This document shows positions 1-15,300 of a DNA stretch of 64,000 nucleotides, piece by piece. The notes below the pieces were generated by a model, which saw only the letters and a program-made list of their open reading frames with translations, had not been told where the DNA came from and made no database searches. The first letter of the stretch is position 1, and each line of letters starts with the position of its first letter. The stretch is from Crambe crambe. Its lineage: Eukaryota; Porifera; Demospongiae; Poecilosclerida; Crambeidae. The translations under genes were made by a program, and so were the position numbers. Where the stretch lies: positions 5,890,001 through 5,954,000 of the forward strand of contig OZ004592.1 of the NCBI GenBank assembly GCA_963924555.1, given 5' to 3'.

Positions 1-370
1 CTTCACGAGTCTTCCTTCCATTGTATATTTTGAAGGTGTTTTTTTCCTTGAAGCGAGCAACAAGTTAAATTGCAATAATCTTTTTTTTTGCTTTTTTTCC
101 AAACACTCGCGCTTTTTAACTGCGTACGCACCGGAATTGTCATGCGCAATTCACTAATTGGATTAGGCAAGGCCAGGCTAATGAATACTCTTATACCGCA
201 TGTATATTGGAACTTCGGCCCAAAGGAAACAGTTACTTATGTGGTTGCTACCAAAGCATTGTTCTCTACATTAGCCAAGTATTAGTAAGCCTCAAACTGT
301 TCTGCATCATGCCAAAAAAAAAAAAAAAAAAATGTAGAGTTGCAGGAAAATCTGTCAAATTATATTCTAT
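1..370. other. Region downstream of NOP56, no gene seen
   Basis: This stretch follows the NOP56 stop codon on the minus strand and probably holds its 3' UTR and polyadenylation region. It contains several A/T homopolymers, including an 18-base A run at about 314-331. Short open frames here show no recognisable protein and no splice context, so I call none. Confidence 0.5.
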
Positions 371-3300
371 TCAGTCTTCAGGCATGCTCTTTCTCTTCTT
401 TTTCTTCTTCTTTAGTTTTGACATTGATACATCAAGAGACTCCTCCCCCACTGTTGTGTCTCCCTCAAGCTCCACTGATGGACTAGCCATTTCCTTCTGT
501 TTCTTCTTCTTTTTCTTTTCTTTGGCTACAGGTGTTGAAGGAGCCTCCTCCACGGCTGCAGCTGCAGTGTCAGCTTCTTCATCCTCCTCTACAACCATCT
601 GCTTCTTCTTCTTCTTCTTCTTTGGCTTGGAGGACAGAGAGATATCCATGGCAGATTCATCCATAGTTGTGTCTACTTCAGAAGCTCCCATTGCACTCGT
701 GTCCATTTCATCATCGTCTTCAATTGGCCGTTTCCTCTTTTTCTTCTTCTTTGTGTCTGCTTCTGCAGTTCCACTCTCACTTGCATCCATTTCATCTTCT
801 TCAACTTGTTGCTGCTGCTGCTTCTTCTTCTTCTTTTTCTTGGGAGTTTTCCCTTCTTCTACCCTATTAATAAAGTACACAATCTCATGTTGTTGTTGTT
901 GTTGTTGTTGTTGTTACTAGGGTCAGGGGCTGGGAGAAACTTTGAAAGTGAAGAGAACCGAAACCCCACTCTGATAATACCCAAGGGCAACCCTGGGGGC
1001 ATAGTGTGTAGTAAACATACATAGCAGTAGTTTCAGCAGCTGCAGCCTGGAGCACAGCTTCCTTCATCACATCAATATTCTTCCTTGGGACAGCCCCTGT
1101 TTCAAAAAAGTTGAGGCGTTCTTCCACTTGCTCCTTCAGACTGTCACCAAAAGCAGTGGTAGGAGTGTCTGCATAAACCCAATACAACGGCATGTGAATG
1201 TGACCTTGACCTTATTAGAACAAAGTGCACAGCATCACCTTTAAATGCAGGAGTTCAAAATATAACAAATATGACCTTTACTACCCAATCTAAGAGATCA
1301 AGCTAAGGGAAGTTTTTAAATTCTTTTGCCTCAGCACCGGAGTGCTGAAGGTGACTATATATGATGGTACGTATTAGTAGCACGCACAATGCGGTGTGTG
1401 TATCGAGCACGTGCATTAGCATGTTTTCTCTAGCTAGCTAGCCAACACAAGTACTAAAGACAAACAAACAGGCTCAGGCTTGCAATCACTACACAGTAAC
1501 TCTACACCGTGAAGAGAGTGCTGATGCTTCTTGGCTGTCTTTGTCAACAAATCAAACCCATTATGACGTGCAGAGAACTGACTAAAAAGACAGCAATGAA
1601 CCAATGAACGAAAACAACACAGACACGAACTAATGATCGTTTGAAGTGCCAAAGAGAGACCCATGGTGAAGGAGAATAAGACTTTGAGGCTTCCAATCAA
1701 TGAGAGAATCCAGTACACATGCTTCAATCAAGCTATGCGTGAGAATAACCATTCAAAACAGCAGTTTGAAAGCATTGAACAGCAAGAATACTAACTGTGT
1801 AAATACCAACCTTACTACAATAAGCCATGTTGCTCAGTGCGTATTAATAATAATAAAGGTTGCATTGAAGTCGTGCCGAGGCATTCCTAGTCTAACTTGT
1901 TAAGTGCTGACTGACACCTTCAAAATATTAGGTGATCTCATTCGTTACATTGATTACTTAATTATGGGGGGGAAGTGTACTGATGTGATTAACCAATTAC
2001 CGATTGTTCCAGTGCACCAATGAAATTAGTCCCTGTGCTTCAGTTCACAAACACAAGACTAATATGAGCAGTGACCCACATGAGGTAACTGAGCAAAATA
2101 GCAGTTGGAAAAGGATGAGGCCTCACGTCCCTTGCACCATACCATACAAATACAACAGCGGGTTTACTGATTCAGTACGGGAAAGTTTTCACTAACAAAT
2201 TGATATGTACTGACGATATCATGCTGCATTTCACTACTGTCTCCAGCTCTCTAGGTTAGACAACTTGATTGAACCCCTTATCGCTTTCAATCAAAAGACA
2301 TGGCTAGAATACCAGATGAATTGTACATTACGACATTCTGCAACTGTGTAACATCTATTCACACACAACCATTGCAAAACCTAAAGGCATTGACCAACAC
2401 AATAACAATTGTCACAGAAAATTAGGTTTTGTAATAGCAACACTCCTCTCATTCTTATTGGCCAACAAACCTAAACACTCGGAAAGCAAACAGAATGAAA
2501 CACATGGTGATCACATTGTACAATAATCATAAAAGAGGCAGTAGTTTCTCAATAAAAAAGCCAATATCCTTGTTTACTGTACATACTTCCCACTTTTATC
2601 CTCCACTATCAATATACACTGCTTAATCACAATCACTTCTTTTTTTTTTTCAGTTTTGAAAGAAGAGGGAACTGCTTCCTCTTACTGGAATGGAAGGAAC
2701 TTGTGAGGAGCCTATGACAGTGTTCTTGCTTGATTGAATTCTCACAAAATAGTTGACACTTTAGCTACCTAGAAGGGAGTGCTGTAGCGAAGCCATGCTG
2801 ACTCTTACAAGAAGGCATGCAATTACGGAACATGCATAGTATGAGGGGATTCCCCTAACTGAAACTTGATACTTTTCCCGAAAACAAGACACAATAATAC
2901 TCATTACATTGTTAGTCTCACCAGAGAAGCAGTCAATGCGAGAAGCAAGGGAGCACTTGTTTGCAAGGAATCGTGAGATGCGTCCTTTGTTCTTGGCTCC
3001 TGCCCTTCCAATGAAGGTAGAGTGGAAGATCAGTCCGTATTTAGGAGTATTACCCTTAGTCTTCAGAGCTCTAAATATGGGAAAGGGGGTGGGGTGGGGG
3101 AAATATAAATGTTTGTTTGGAGATACTCTTTCGTCATCTATAATTACTAAGAGTAATTACCCTTAGTCTTGAGAGCGGGTATGCTCATTTAGCATATGGG
3201 TTGGTGGGTGAAACATTGTGTACCCTGAAACTCTTTATGCAGACAGTCTTGATAATACATTGCTAGCATGTAAGAATCAATATTTCAAGATACTAGCTAG

Positions 3301-6300
3301 TTCAACTGCTATCTGTCAAATCAAACTTTGACCCTGGTATCCAGATGCAACGTTATTGAACGGTGAATGCTCATATTGGTCCACACAATAAATATGCATG
3401 CACGTACCATCTGATGTAGCATGTGGTGTGGCAGTACCCCCACTAGTGTGTGGGCTCACTTAGTTTGCCCAATTATGGAAAACTGTTACCATGAATATCC
3501 CTGCGTATTGTTTCCTAACCCCATCTGTCACCCTAATCACACTGCGTTATTATTTACACACCTCACTAGTAATCTGACCCACCACTTTCATGTAGTGCGT
3601 CATCTTCTACCTACAGCAGAGTTGGTTTTTAAATAGTTGCTCATTAATGAACATTGGCTTGCAAAAACATGCTATTATGATCCCTCAGGGAGTTGAACTT
3701 TCAACCCCGGGCACTAACTGCAATAAGCAAGAACAACTAACGACAACAACATCAAAGAACATCAAATTCTTTGATCCAAACATGAAATATCCAGTCAATA
3801 CCCTTTATATAACATGCTGTGCAAGAAACTCATCGACTGCCCACAGTGCCCAAGGAAAAACAATACACTCTTGCATAGACATTATCCAGAGAATAAACTT
3901 TTTTTGAAGAATTGACCACAAGAGCGTAACCTGCAATTTTATCCCCCTGTGTATGACTGCCCTGCTTTTCCGAGTGTTGGACGACGTCACACATTGCATA
4001 ACAAAAAATCACAGATGAAGGGAAAGCAATAACAGTGTGCGTCAAATATCACTTGAACCTGATTTCTCCCTGGCTGAACAAAAAACAGGTGCGACAAAAA
4101 CAACAGGAGAGGGAAAGAAATGGTCAGTCGGACACACACGATGCACAGCTGCAATAACACCGAATAGCTTCAAGCGGACTGCTGAACACAGCAATATCCA
4201 CACAGACATGTGTGCGTGCGTTCTCAAATAAATATGCAATAAACACAAAAAGACTTTTCATTGTAGTGAGCAACATCGGAGTAACAAGTTTAGGATATTG
4301 GGGTAACATACAGAATGAACTGAGGGATGGTTTGGTAAGAAGAGCAGCTACGTATAAACAAAACATGAATACCTGACGTGGTCCCCTACTTAAATAAAAA
4401 TTAGTAACTTATTCATGGAATTTTGACAACATCACTGGTTGATCACCTTGCGCTGGACAGGTGTGCAAGCACAGGATAGGATGTCTCACCTGCAGCAAGA
4501 ATGTGGCCTATTTCGTGGTGTACAGCAAACCAACTAATACCAACACCAGTTTTTAAAAAATCTTAAAAAAGACATGATAACCACCACCAGTTATTAATTT
4601 CCAATCCAATTTTAAAAATCAAAGTACTAAAAAGGAATTTTATTTGGGTTAACAGTAGCAAGTTGGCTCATCTTGGCTGTAGGCTATGAAGGACCTTATT
4701 ACAACACTTTCATCAAAGTGCAATAAGCTCACAATACTGTCTCGTTTCGAAGACGTTTTCCATGCAGTGGACACCACAAGATGCTGATGGGGAGGCCCTC
4801 ACGTCTAGAAAAGTCATAGCCTGTTTCACTCCATATTTTAGAAATCATAAATAGTTGATTGGCACGGCAATGATAAATAACTAAATTATTCTGTGTGCCG
4901 ATGGGAATATAGTGTACTAAATTATTATTAAATAACATCGTGTTCAATTAGTTTTTAATAAGTTTTGTGGTAACTTTGTTGCACTGATGATGGTAGCAGG
5001 GGAAGCCAAGGGAAGCCAGGATTACAAGTGATGATCTAATAACAACGTGGTGACATTCTTAAGTGTCTGTGGTGGTGGTCAAGAGGTAAGTCTTGCATCA
5101 TGAACCACCACACCAGGATATGAGGTAGCAAAAAGCTAACTGTTGTATATGAATCTAGTAGGAAGAAAACTAGAAAAAATAAACTGTCATTCGAGGAAGG
5201 AACTACCTTGCGTACTTAATTAACCAGGAAGAGGAATGGGTTTTGTCAGTAGGAAGAAAATTAGAAAAAAGAAACTATGATCATTCGAGGAAGGAACTAG
5301 CTTGCGTACTTAACCAGGAAGAGGAACGGGTTGTCGTATTTGAGTTCTGGATTGACAATTAAAGGACACTTTCTAAGAGCTCAACATAACTGATAATTAT
5401 TTTCTTTCCTTCTTTGGTCACTAGTTAGTTCACATTACTAGTAGCAAATTTGTGATGCAATAAATTTGATTTGCTATAATTAGCCCAATGGTGAACCTTT
5501 TGTTAATTTCACGCCCTTGCACTACAATGTCTCAACATACCCCCCCTCCCCCCCCCCCCCAATTTCCTCCTGCACAGTTCCCTGGGAATCTAGGTGAACA
5601 GGTTCAATACAACAGATTTCAGAACATGGCAAAATTGAAAACCAGCACTGCACATATGAATTTTGAAATTGGTATTGGGCTACTTGCACATGCTGCAGTA
5701 CAAGTTTCAAATTGCAAAGTGTGCTGTATTATGTTAAATAAAAATTCCTTCTTTTGATGTACTAAGAAGCCCACTATTGGGCATCTCAACATTCCTTGTG
5801 CACCTGTAATAAACCATTTGAAGTATACAGCCCTGCACGATAAAGAATTTTACTGCTCATCAGCTTAATTGGACTGCCATATAAAAATATCAATAATAAG
5901 CACACATATGGGGCGTATACCTACATGTGTGCTTCCTCATATGCAGAACAGGAATGATGGAAAACAATATCAGGTAAACAGAGACGATGATGACCTAACA
6001 AAGTGATAGGTATGAAGCACAGACTGGTGTTTTCCACGTTGATTTTCCACTCCAATATTAGGAGATAATTTGATCTGATTATTATGATTAAGAGTTGGCT
6101 GCCCATGCTTGTGGTTGCCACATGCAGTAAACATAAACAGGAAGTTGTGGAAATATTAATTACGATACAAAAAAAAAAAAGAAGATGGCAACAGTGAAGA
6201 TAGAGAAATGGTAACATTAGAATAAAGTGAAAATAGAGAGATGGCAACATTAGAATGAAGTGAAATAGAGAAATGGCAACATCAGATGAAGTGAAGGACT

Positions 6301-9300
6301 TGCTACTAACAGACAGCATGGACTAGCTTACATTATCAACCAGCAGATTGGGGACTGTCTAAATAGGTCAGACGGCTAGCCAAACTTCCAGATGAAGCCA
6401 GAAACAATTGTCTGAGACTGATTATCATCTCAGCCAGTGACCAGCTGATCAAATAACACATTAAATGAATTACTTAGCTAACTCCCTGATTATTATCACA
6501 AGGTTCTACAGACAGTGGGGTAACCAAGGAAACACACTGAATGAAAAGAAATATGAGCTCTGCATTGCGGGCAAGATATGTAATTGATACTGTTTTATTC
6601 AAACATCATGATTTGATTACGAGAATCTATTTCACTCCCTCTTAGCACTAAGTCACATGCAAGTTCCGTCACTTCCCCGTAAAAGGTTACGTCCCCCTTT
6701 GCCCCCTCCCCTCCACCTTTCTCATACCTCCTCCCTTAAAGTAACATAATCCTCTCCTCCTAAACTCTCTCCAACTGCTTCCTTGTTCTCACTTGCCTGA
6801 GCACTGTGCCCATAGTAACAGAGACCACAATTTTGATAGACCACCAGTAGCCAAGGACCAGGATGATGTTTTGATAAGAATACAATAGCCTTATCTGTGC
6901 CGATGGTTTGCCTTGTGTAAATTGTAACACCTCTAGGCCTTGATGCTCTCACACCATAAGTATGGTCCAAAAAATTAAAATTAAAATAAAATTAAAAAGG
7001 TGTTTCCCCCCTAGAGAAAAGCTACAACATTTGCAAGTAGAACCTCTGGTTACACTAGCCTATACCAAAATAATTATAATGTGACACCACTAGGACAGAT
7101 TCCACTGCATACACATTGTAAGAGGGTTTTTAATCAGACAGTGAGAGGCAGCCAAAAGGTCTTTTCTTTGGCCACTCTCAGCAATTAGTAGCCACCCATC
7201 AGATACAAATTGACTGGCAATTATATTATTACGTTACAAAGGCCTGCATAAAGATGAAAAATCTTGAGGTATATTACTATTATGCGAAGTAATTATTTTC
7301 TTCGATAGTCCAGCAGCCAGATAGTATGCAAAGTATTGTGGGGAGCCCCCTGCTGAATAACCAATTTAGTGCAGATAATTCGTAGGAACCCCAGTCCCTA
7401 AAAAAAAAAGAGAGTAGAGTAGAGTCTTGAAGAACAGTCCCACCCAATTTTGATAGCGTAGTGAGTCCCACCCTGTGTAATTAACTTGGTCAAAGAAAGC
7501 ATGTAGCCACACTGTCCTAGTTGATTCATGGACACAATACGATGCGGTCATATCAAATAAAAAGGTATTTCAAAAATAGACGATTCCAGTGCACACATGG
7601 TATTTACATGCACTTTGGAATCAGAATGGAGACTTCAGCACACACCTGCATGGGTGACTTATGTTTGAGCCTGAGAAGTTGTTGAATATGATATAGGATA
7701 CAACAGCATCAATTCCTTCTTTTCACAAGTGTTCATTCCTACCTCATGGTAACTCATAAAGTTCAGACAAAACAAAAGCTTCTCACTAATTGAAACCATG
7801 CCATATATAATGGGAATCTGAGCTGGAGGATCAACACCACCAATAATCAAATGTAGTGTTTCATCAAAAAAGGTGCGTTGAGTACAGCATATGGGGAGAG
7901 GTCAAGACAAAAGGCCTTTCCTTGGTCAGTCTGGCTTTGCTGTGGTCACTTTATATATATATCATAATATCAAGTTAAGAGCTTGTTCACACAAGAGACA
8001 ATAAATCCTTGGCATAATTTTCTGTTTTTGAAGTACGGTTTTGTTCTAATCTGATCAGTGTTTCCCAAACATCTACGCTTTGATCTTCCAACAAATCCTT
8101 CTCTACATGTATATATGGCCATATGGCTTTTCAAGATATCTAATTGCATCCAGAGTAGATTAAGTTGCCCTTGAATCAGCCAAAGTGTCATGAGCGATGG
8201 CAGGATTCACATCCACATGTAACGAGCCTGAATGGACGTGTTAACTAAATTCAAACAGTGATAATGGCTATGATAATTATCGCTAGATGCTGGAGAGAAG
8301 ACCACATGGCACAGCAGGTCCTCATTACTTGTTGCTAGGGGTGACAGCAGTAAGTGTGCTGGACTGTGTTACTATTGATCATTTACGCATATATTGAGAC
8401 TTCTGTAAGTAAGTGGGTGGATTATTATTACGGTACTTAACTGGGCAGTTGGCCGTAGAAAACTCGAAAAGGATTATATGTTTAGCACTTCTACTGATGA
8501 ACTTTTGACCTCAGATTAAAGGATGGTAGTGCATGAGAGTGCCAGGAAGGAGTGGGCAGCTGTCAAAGGGGATTAGATATTAGATTACATGCTAATTACC
8601 AATCTATCACTAGCTAGTTTGCTTCCTATGGTTCACAGTTTCCTTTGACAAGGAACAGCTACATTTTTTTTTTCAAAGATGGTGTAACTGCAGTGTAGCC
8701 ATCCTCAATCCAATAAAAAAACATTGTGTGGGTGCACTGCAAGATATCAAAGCTCTCTGTATTGCAGCATGCAAATCACGTAGCATACACTATATTAGGT
8801 TTCTTGGTGTCTGCCATTGAAAATTTCCCTAATAGCATGCCTATTACCAGGCCTATGAAAGAGTCACTATACTTAACTCAATAGGGCTAATTACAAAGGG
8901 AGTGATTAAATCATGACTGACACACTTGATTTAATTATGTAGGGACTGACCCTTCAATAACTTGCTCAATTAACCACCTCATTTATTGCCAGCCAAGAGG
9001 GGTTATGTTTATGAATAGGACACATCCTCCTTAATTCAATAATGTGTAGCAGTACAGACACCTGCCATATAAAGGAAACAGAGGAGGGAGGGAGGGGGAC
9101 ACATTTGGTCATTAACTTGCAAATAAACACTGTCACGGTCAATTAAGCACAAATTGAGTTCATGCTGGAAGTGGCAAGGCAATAAAGTGTTCTTTCCCAC
9201 CCGTAGGCTAGCAACAGCAGTAATGGATATGTATAATTGGTCTAATTGAAGGGTTATACCATGTATAATTGCCATAATGAGCAGCATAATTATTTGATGA

Positions 9301-12300
9301 CATTTACTCTCTAATTTTCGTCATGCCTCCCACAAAACCTAATGTATACAACAACACCACATGGTACTCCTTTACCCTCCCTTGGCCTCCCGTCTGGTTT
9401 CATTTATTTGATATTAATCAAATTTGACACTTAGCCACCAACAAATGACCTATCTAATTGTCTCCCTTGATACCTGACTACTAATCAATCATGTACCCAA
9501 TTACTCCTCATTAGTTTGTGTGGGAGAAAAAGGCTGAACTTTTAGCGGTGCACATTAATCTCTAAATGCTCTTATTACACCTTAATGCCGTCAAAAACCA
9601 ACAATTAGGGAGTGAGAAAGAAACAAAAAAAAGTGTAATCCAACTGCTTAACTGTTTTAATATCAGAGGTATGACGCATACGTCACTAAATGTTAGCACA
9701 ATATCTTGTTACACCTTTCTTCTCACACTTGTTTTCATCTAATTAATTATTTTTGAAATATGATAATGTCTGTCCCAATAATATCAAAATACTGAGCAAG
9801 CCAAAAAGGAAAGGGAGAATGCAAACACAAAGTCTTTGTCTTTTCCCTTTTTTTTCTTTGGAGGTTGATTTGCGATCATGCTAAACATGAGAAGTCATGA
9901 ATCTGTTAATCGGGCATTAGTGATTCATGACCTTTTGGATGAAGTCAGTGATACTATCATCACTGCACACAGCCAGCCATGAATACCCGAATCTCACTCT
10001 GCAAAACAAAACTTACCAACCACACAAGCACACTTTTTCACTTAATTGGAACATTAATGACAAAGTGATAAAGCGTGTGTGTACTTAGTGCTGATTACCA
10101 CTGGTATGCAGCCCCACCTGCACAGAACTGTTTGTGGGTAGGTACACGTTGCTGCGATATGATTTTTGTAGGTACATCTCTGAATTCAATTAGCAAATGT
10201 AATGATTCTAAGTGTTGATGAGATGAATTAACGTACGCCAATCCCTAAATTCAATTAAGTTGCTAAAGATGATCTTTATACTAACCAAATCCCAGGCTAA
10301 ATGAGTTTTCATGTGACCCTCGAATTTCTGCAACTCATGGATTAAATCAAAGCTTTTGTCAAGATTCTTGAAAAGAATACAGAAAGTTTATAACTCTTCT
10401 CACGATGAATTTCCTAAAATCCATGACCACTATAAACAGGGACGGAGGGAGAGTGAGTGGGATGGACAACATGAATACACCTAGCCCCACGAGCAGACGG
10501 ACATCTGCACAGATAGGAAGATTTGATTAAGCAATAGATTATCGTCATAAATCTCTGGAGGGGGATAAGTCCATTTACGAGGTCTTGTGAATATCTGCTC
10601 TGCATCACCTCATCATTAATAACAAGTGCAGGTGATACTCTAAATTCGTACTCCAGTCCACACAACTACATAAACTTTGACGTTTTAAGTTACTACAGTG
10701 ATGCAAAACCAGCAATCACGCATTTGGATATGATCATGAAATAGTTACTAATTGCCAGACAAATGCTCCTACATTTTCTATCTAATAGAAGCTCTTTTTG
10801 CCATGGATGACTTAGCACCAGAGACCAAATAAAAACAAAACCAATAAAAGACGACATGCTCAAACATAACATAAGCCAAAGAAAAGATAATGGAGACAAG
10901 AACTTACTTGCTATTACGTTGTTCTCATCTCTCCCCCCTCTTGCTTAACTGATTAAGAAAGAGAATCTAGTCAGCTCTTTAAAGCTATTTTTCTCAGATG
11001 TCACTGTGGGGTTCTTGTGGGGTTCTACAGTGCTTCAAAAGGCACTGGACAGAACATGGATGCCGTATATATGAGGCATACTCAGCAGCACCTATATTCA
11101 TGAGCATGGCTTCAATAAATTGCTGATCCTTACACGATCTTGCATCATTACCACACCTGCTGGTTAGTGACCTACAAGTCCTGTTTGGTAGGAGTTCTCT
11201 CCAAAAACAACAAACTCACTTGATGAGAGATAGGAGGTGGCTAGTTTGTTTGTAAACAAACCACAGAGTGCAGAGTGCTGGAGACGGGGTTGATACGGAG
11301 TGACTATCTATGATTATTGTAGATGGGGATCTTGTGGTATGCAAGGAATGCATTCCACGACAGACACTCTGTCTAATAAGGTACTATGCACAAAGCATGG
11401 ACCTGCCCGTGAAGTGCATACCATTTATCAGAAGATTATAGTGGGCACTTCACTATCCAGTGCGTGATGTGAAATACACACCCGCATGCCCCAGGCTACT
11501 ACTTCATGATGAGTTATGTAATACAATATTGATGTAGGAATTTGATTCTCAGCTCAGGACGTGCCTTACTCGAGTCAATATTCCCAGCTGAGCTCTTAAT
11601 TGTGTGTGTGTGTGTGTATATGTATTGTGTCTCATTCTCCTACTGTTGGTTTTCCTTCTCTTCACTTCATATTATATGATCACTACATCATCACTATTAG
11701 CAAGTGGAAGGGGATTCCCCTCTTCTATATATACACGGCACACTGGAAAAATAGGCAGCTGGAAGAGTGCTCAGAAATAGTCACATCTCTATCCAATACC
11801 CAAACTTGAAGGGGGAAGCATAAGCAAAAAAGGTAACAATTGAAGGGGGCGGAGATTGGAGGAGGGGAGGGGAGAAGCATAAGCAAAAAAGTTATATTCT
11901 CCTAGAGCAGTATACTGTCCATGGGATATGAGACCCAACTGATGATACTCTCAACACATTATGTCTGTACTCACATGTAACAGAATCAAGTGCGATGTCC
12001 TTCCAGCAGCCCTACCCTCAAAGATTCATTCTTTGATGTGACTGATGGGTGGTAATCGAATCAGCTTTTATGATTGATCATATAACGACCTTGCTGCCTC
12101 CACTGTATCGGGTGAATCCTCAAGGGAAAATTCCATTATCATAATCTTACACAATATACCAGGCTACGCAGGCTTCAAAGATCACATGATTGATGCCACG
12201 TGAGGACAGTCCAACATAAGAGTATTCAAGTAATGTGATTAAGACATCCTGAAGCAGCCATTTTGTGCATCAAAGTTGTTTTATGTGATACGTTGTTGTC

Positions 12301-15300
12301 AAGGTTACCATTGGATGTAGCAAACACATGCTGAACCCAATTCTGAACAATAATTCTTTTGAAGTCGAGATTTCCACTGGACGGAGGGAGAACTAATTCT
12401 CCTAATAGGGTGTTGCTGGTGGAAACCAGGCTGCAAATGAGAATCAAATTACACAGATTTCCACCAACCGGCCAAGGGATGCCCTTCAACTTCTACACTA
12501 AGAATAGCTGTTTCGAACCAAACAAATACAATTTCATATTCCATTTAAGACTTGTTTACATAACAAATCTTGTCATAGGAAGCGGTAAGGGATGCATTTA
12601 CATGATGGCAAGAGGATATAAACCCACATTTCCTTTAAAGCTTGTACATTCTTCCCTAATCGAAGCAACTTACAAGGAATCTTTTCCAAAATTGCGATGC
12701 TCCTTGCATCATTTCCCTAGCCTATACCAGTTACATTGGTCTTCTCTCACTTGTTTGGCAATGAATGAACCTTGCCACCCAATACTACTATGGGTACTGA
12801 TCAAAGGCTCCTTAAATTACGTCATGCAGAACTAAAAATAGAACTAACCTGAAGAGAGCCTTCTCTGCCCCCAAGATCTGTACTGTGCTTGCTGGATACT
12901 TTGCTAGGTTGGTCAAACTCCCAGCATGTGATATTAATCGAGCACCAACCTAGAAATTAAAGAACATAAATTACAGAGGTCAGTAATTTCCTTCAAACCT
13001 CTGGAATAAAACCTCCAACATGCATCTCAATGTTGACAGAAGGGAGGGAGTGTTCAATGCACATGGATGGGGTTAATTAAAGACTCAACATGGAACACAG
13101 GTCAGTAATTTCCTTCAAACCTCTGGAGTAAAACCTCCAACAACATGCATCTCAATGTTGAACGGGGTTAATTAAAGACTCAGGAACAGAGGTCAGTAAT
13201 TTCCTTCAAACCTCTGGAGTAAAACCCTCCAACATGCATCTCAATGTTGATAGAAGGGAGGGAGTGTTCAACGCACATGGATGGGGTTAATTAAAGACTC
13301 AACATGGAACACAGGTCAGTAATTTCCTTCAAACCTCTGGAGTAAAACCCTCCAACATGCATCTCAATGTTGATAGAAGGGAGGGAGTGTTCAACGCACA
13401 TGGATGGGGTTAATTAAAGACTCAACACGGAACAGAGGTCAGTAATTTCCTTCAAACCTCTGGAGTAAAATCCTCCAACATGCATCTCAATGTTGACAGA
13501 AGGGAGGGAGTGTTCAACGCACATGGAGGGGGTTAATTTAACTATAAATGAGAGGGAGTTAAACTAAAGATATAAGGAGGAAGGGGGTTAAGTAAGCATA
13601 ATTAAAAATTACTAATCCTCCTCCCTAATCTTGGCTTCTGGTGGTATGGGGTGTGGGAGGAACCACGTACAAATACACGCTAATTAAAAAATGATATTCA
13701 TGATCTAGCAACCCAAGTTAATTGCATCCATTATTTTGTATTATATATCTATATAAAACCTGGAAATTTATGAGTAGAAAAATTAATTAAAGACAATTTT
13801 AAGAAATAATCTCATATCCTCCCCATCCCCCCAAGAACCAATCAGATCTACCGCCAAATAAATACAATATTTAATAAAAAATTAATCATCATTGCATAAG
13901 AACGTATCCATGGTGATTATTTACAACTCTGTTTACTTAGGTAACTAGGCCAAGAAATCCCCTTGAGGATAGCACCAGCACACTGCCACTTGTCTTTGGG
14001 AAACTACTCTCAATTCCCATAACAATGAAATAATTGTGGCATCAGAAGCAGCTGTAATCCTAGTGAATGAGCATAGGAGATGCTTTGCTAAATTTCATAT
14101 ACCTTGCTCTATCTACTGATGCTAGGATACTTATGTAGGAGAAATGGTTTCACTTAGACTAGTGTGTGTGTGCAAGTCATTATTAGATTAGAAGAAGTGC
14201 TCTAGTCTACTGAGTTTTACAAGCTGATCTGTCTTGATCACCCACCGAAATATGAATGGAATCACCATTGTTCTTCAAAGGGATGTATGCAAACTCCCAC
14301 ATACAGAGAACATGAGTACAGTTACATCAGACAAGCATTCCCGCACCACCAAGAGCAAGCGAATTTTCTTGTCATCTGCTTGCAGCAATAAACTTTCTGT
14401 GGGAAAGAGAGTGTTGGGACATGCCCAGTCACAGGTGCTAGGTACTGCCTGCAATTCTCCGTTGTCAACATTGGAAACTTTAGGCCTCTGTGTGTTCGGA
14501 CCACTTCTACATTTATTGAAATATTGACTACCAAGTTTCTGTTGAACATAATTAGGTGTCATCATGTGGCGGACACGAATTTCTTTTGTTTGTTATCTGA
14601 AGCACTTGCAGCAGCACTCATTATTGGGTTCAAAGGTAATTAAATTTTGTTCGTCTGCTTGACACATGCCAGTGAAGCCATTGATGAAAGGTGAGAAGTA
14701 GTTCCATTCAGTGATCAGACGAATTACCAAGATCTATGAATACTTTATAACATGAGAACTTGTGTGCAGTGATCTTATCATAGTCTATAAGTGACAATTA
14801 ATTGCACGTCCCATCCCCCTAATGATATTAGGCATGCACGAGTGATAACTAATCTTTGAAAACGAGTCAGTTTCAAAAACACGGTTTAGTAAGTTTTGAA
14901 AATATTAGCATACAAGAATAAGGAAACGAAACACGTGCACTAATAATAATAATAATAATAATAATAACAGATCGAATCCATTAAGACTGGTAGCCATAAC
15001 AACCATTGTTGATAAGCAGAAGCAGATTCCTCTCGCACCACTTTAAAGGTATTAATACTGCCACACCTGACACAACAGGAAGGAAAAAAGACTCCAAGTC
15101 AGTGTTCTGATATTCTGATAACAAGAAATCAAAGCATCCAAACACCACATCAAAAAAACTAGTTTTTTTTCTTTTTTATGAGGGGGTGAGGTCCATTGGC
15201 TTCTTGTATACATGAAATAAACCATAGTCAGAGATGTGACAGAGACGAAAGTAACAGGCAGGGAAAGAATTGGGTAAGATAGAAATAACCATGTGGGTCA

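Larger units (their letters stand above)
3071..12848. other. NOP56 giant intron (9.8 kb), AT-rich, no coding exons seen
   Basis: This 9778-bp intron is roughly a hundred times the typical intron length in the window. It holds a duplicated 85-bp block (5157-5330), a short tandem array (6190-6300), and a stretch around 8880-10330 dense in TAATTA, ATTAAT and TTAATT words. Open frames, the longest 158 codons at 12359-12835 on the plus strand, look random: no family signature, no splice-bounded conservation. I see no tRNA, and no snoRNA passed a box C/D plus stem check. Confidence 0.65.

Noticed and set aside
88-285. 65-codon frame near the left edge
   Set aside because: No recognisable content; lies in the expected 3' flank of NOP56.
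207-1024. Phe/Ser- and Cys-rich plus-strand frames
   Set aside because: They are the antisense of the lysine-rich NOP56 tail and of a TTG microsatellite.
3640-3720. Possible tRNA-like B-box (TTGAACTTTCAACCCC)
   Set aside because: No acceptor or anticodon stem can be drawn around it.
5921-6319. 132-codon hydrophobic frame on the minus strand
   Set aside because: Composition is produced by a short tandem repeat ([11 protein letters not shown] repeated), not by protein constraint.
9878-9978. GTGATGATAGTATCACTGA on the minus strand as a snoRNA core
   Set aside because: The boxes are too close together for a guide element and the sequence is better read as a chance palindrome.
12359-12835. 158-codon open frame on the plus strand in the NOP56 intron
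   Set aside because: No family signature, no splice-bounded structure, ordinary intron composition; an overlapping frame on the other strand is nearly as long in part.
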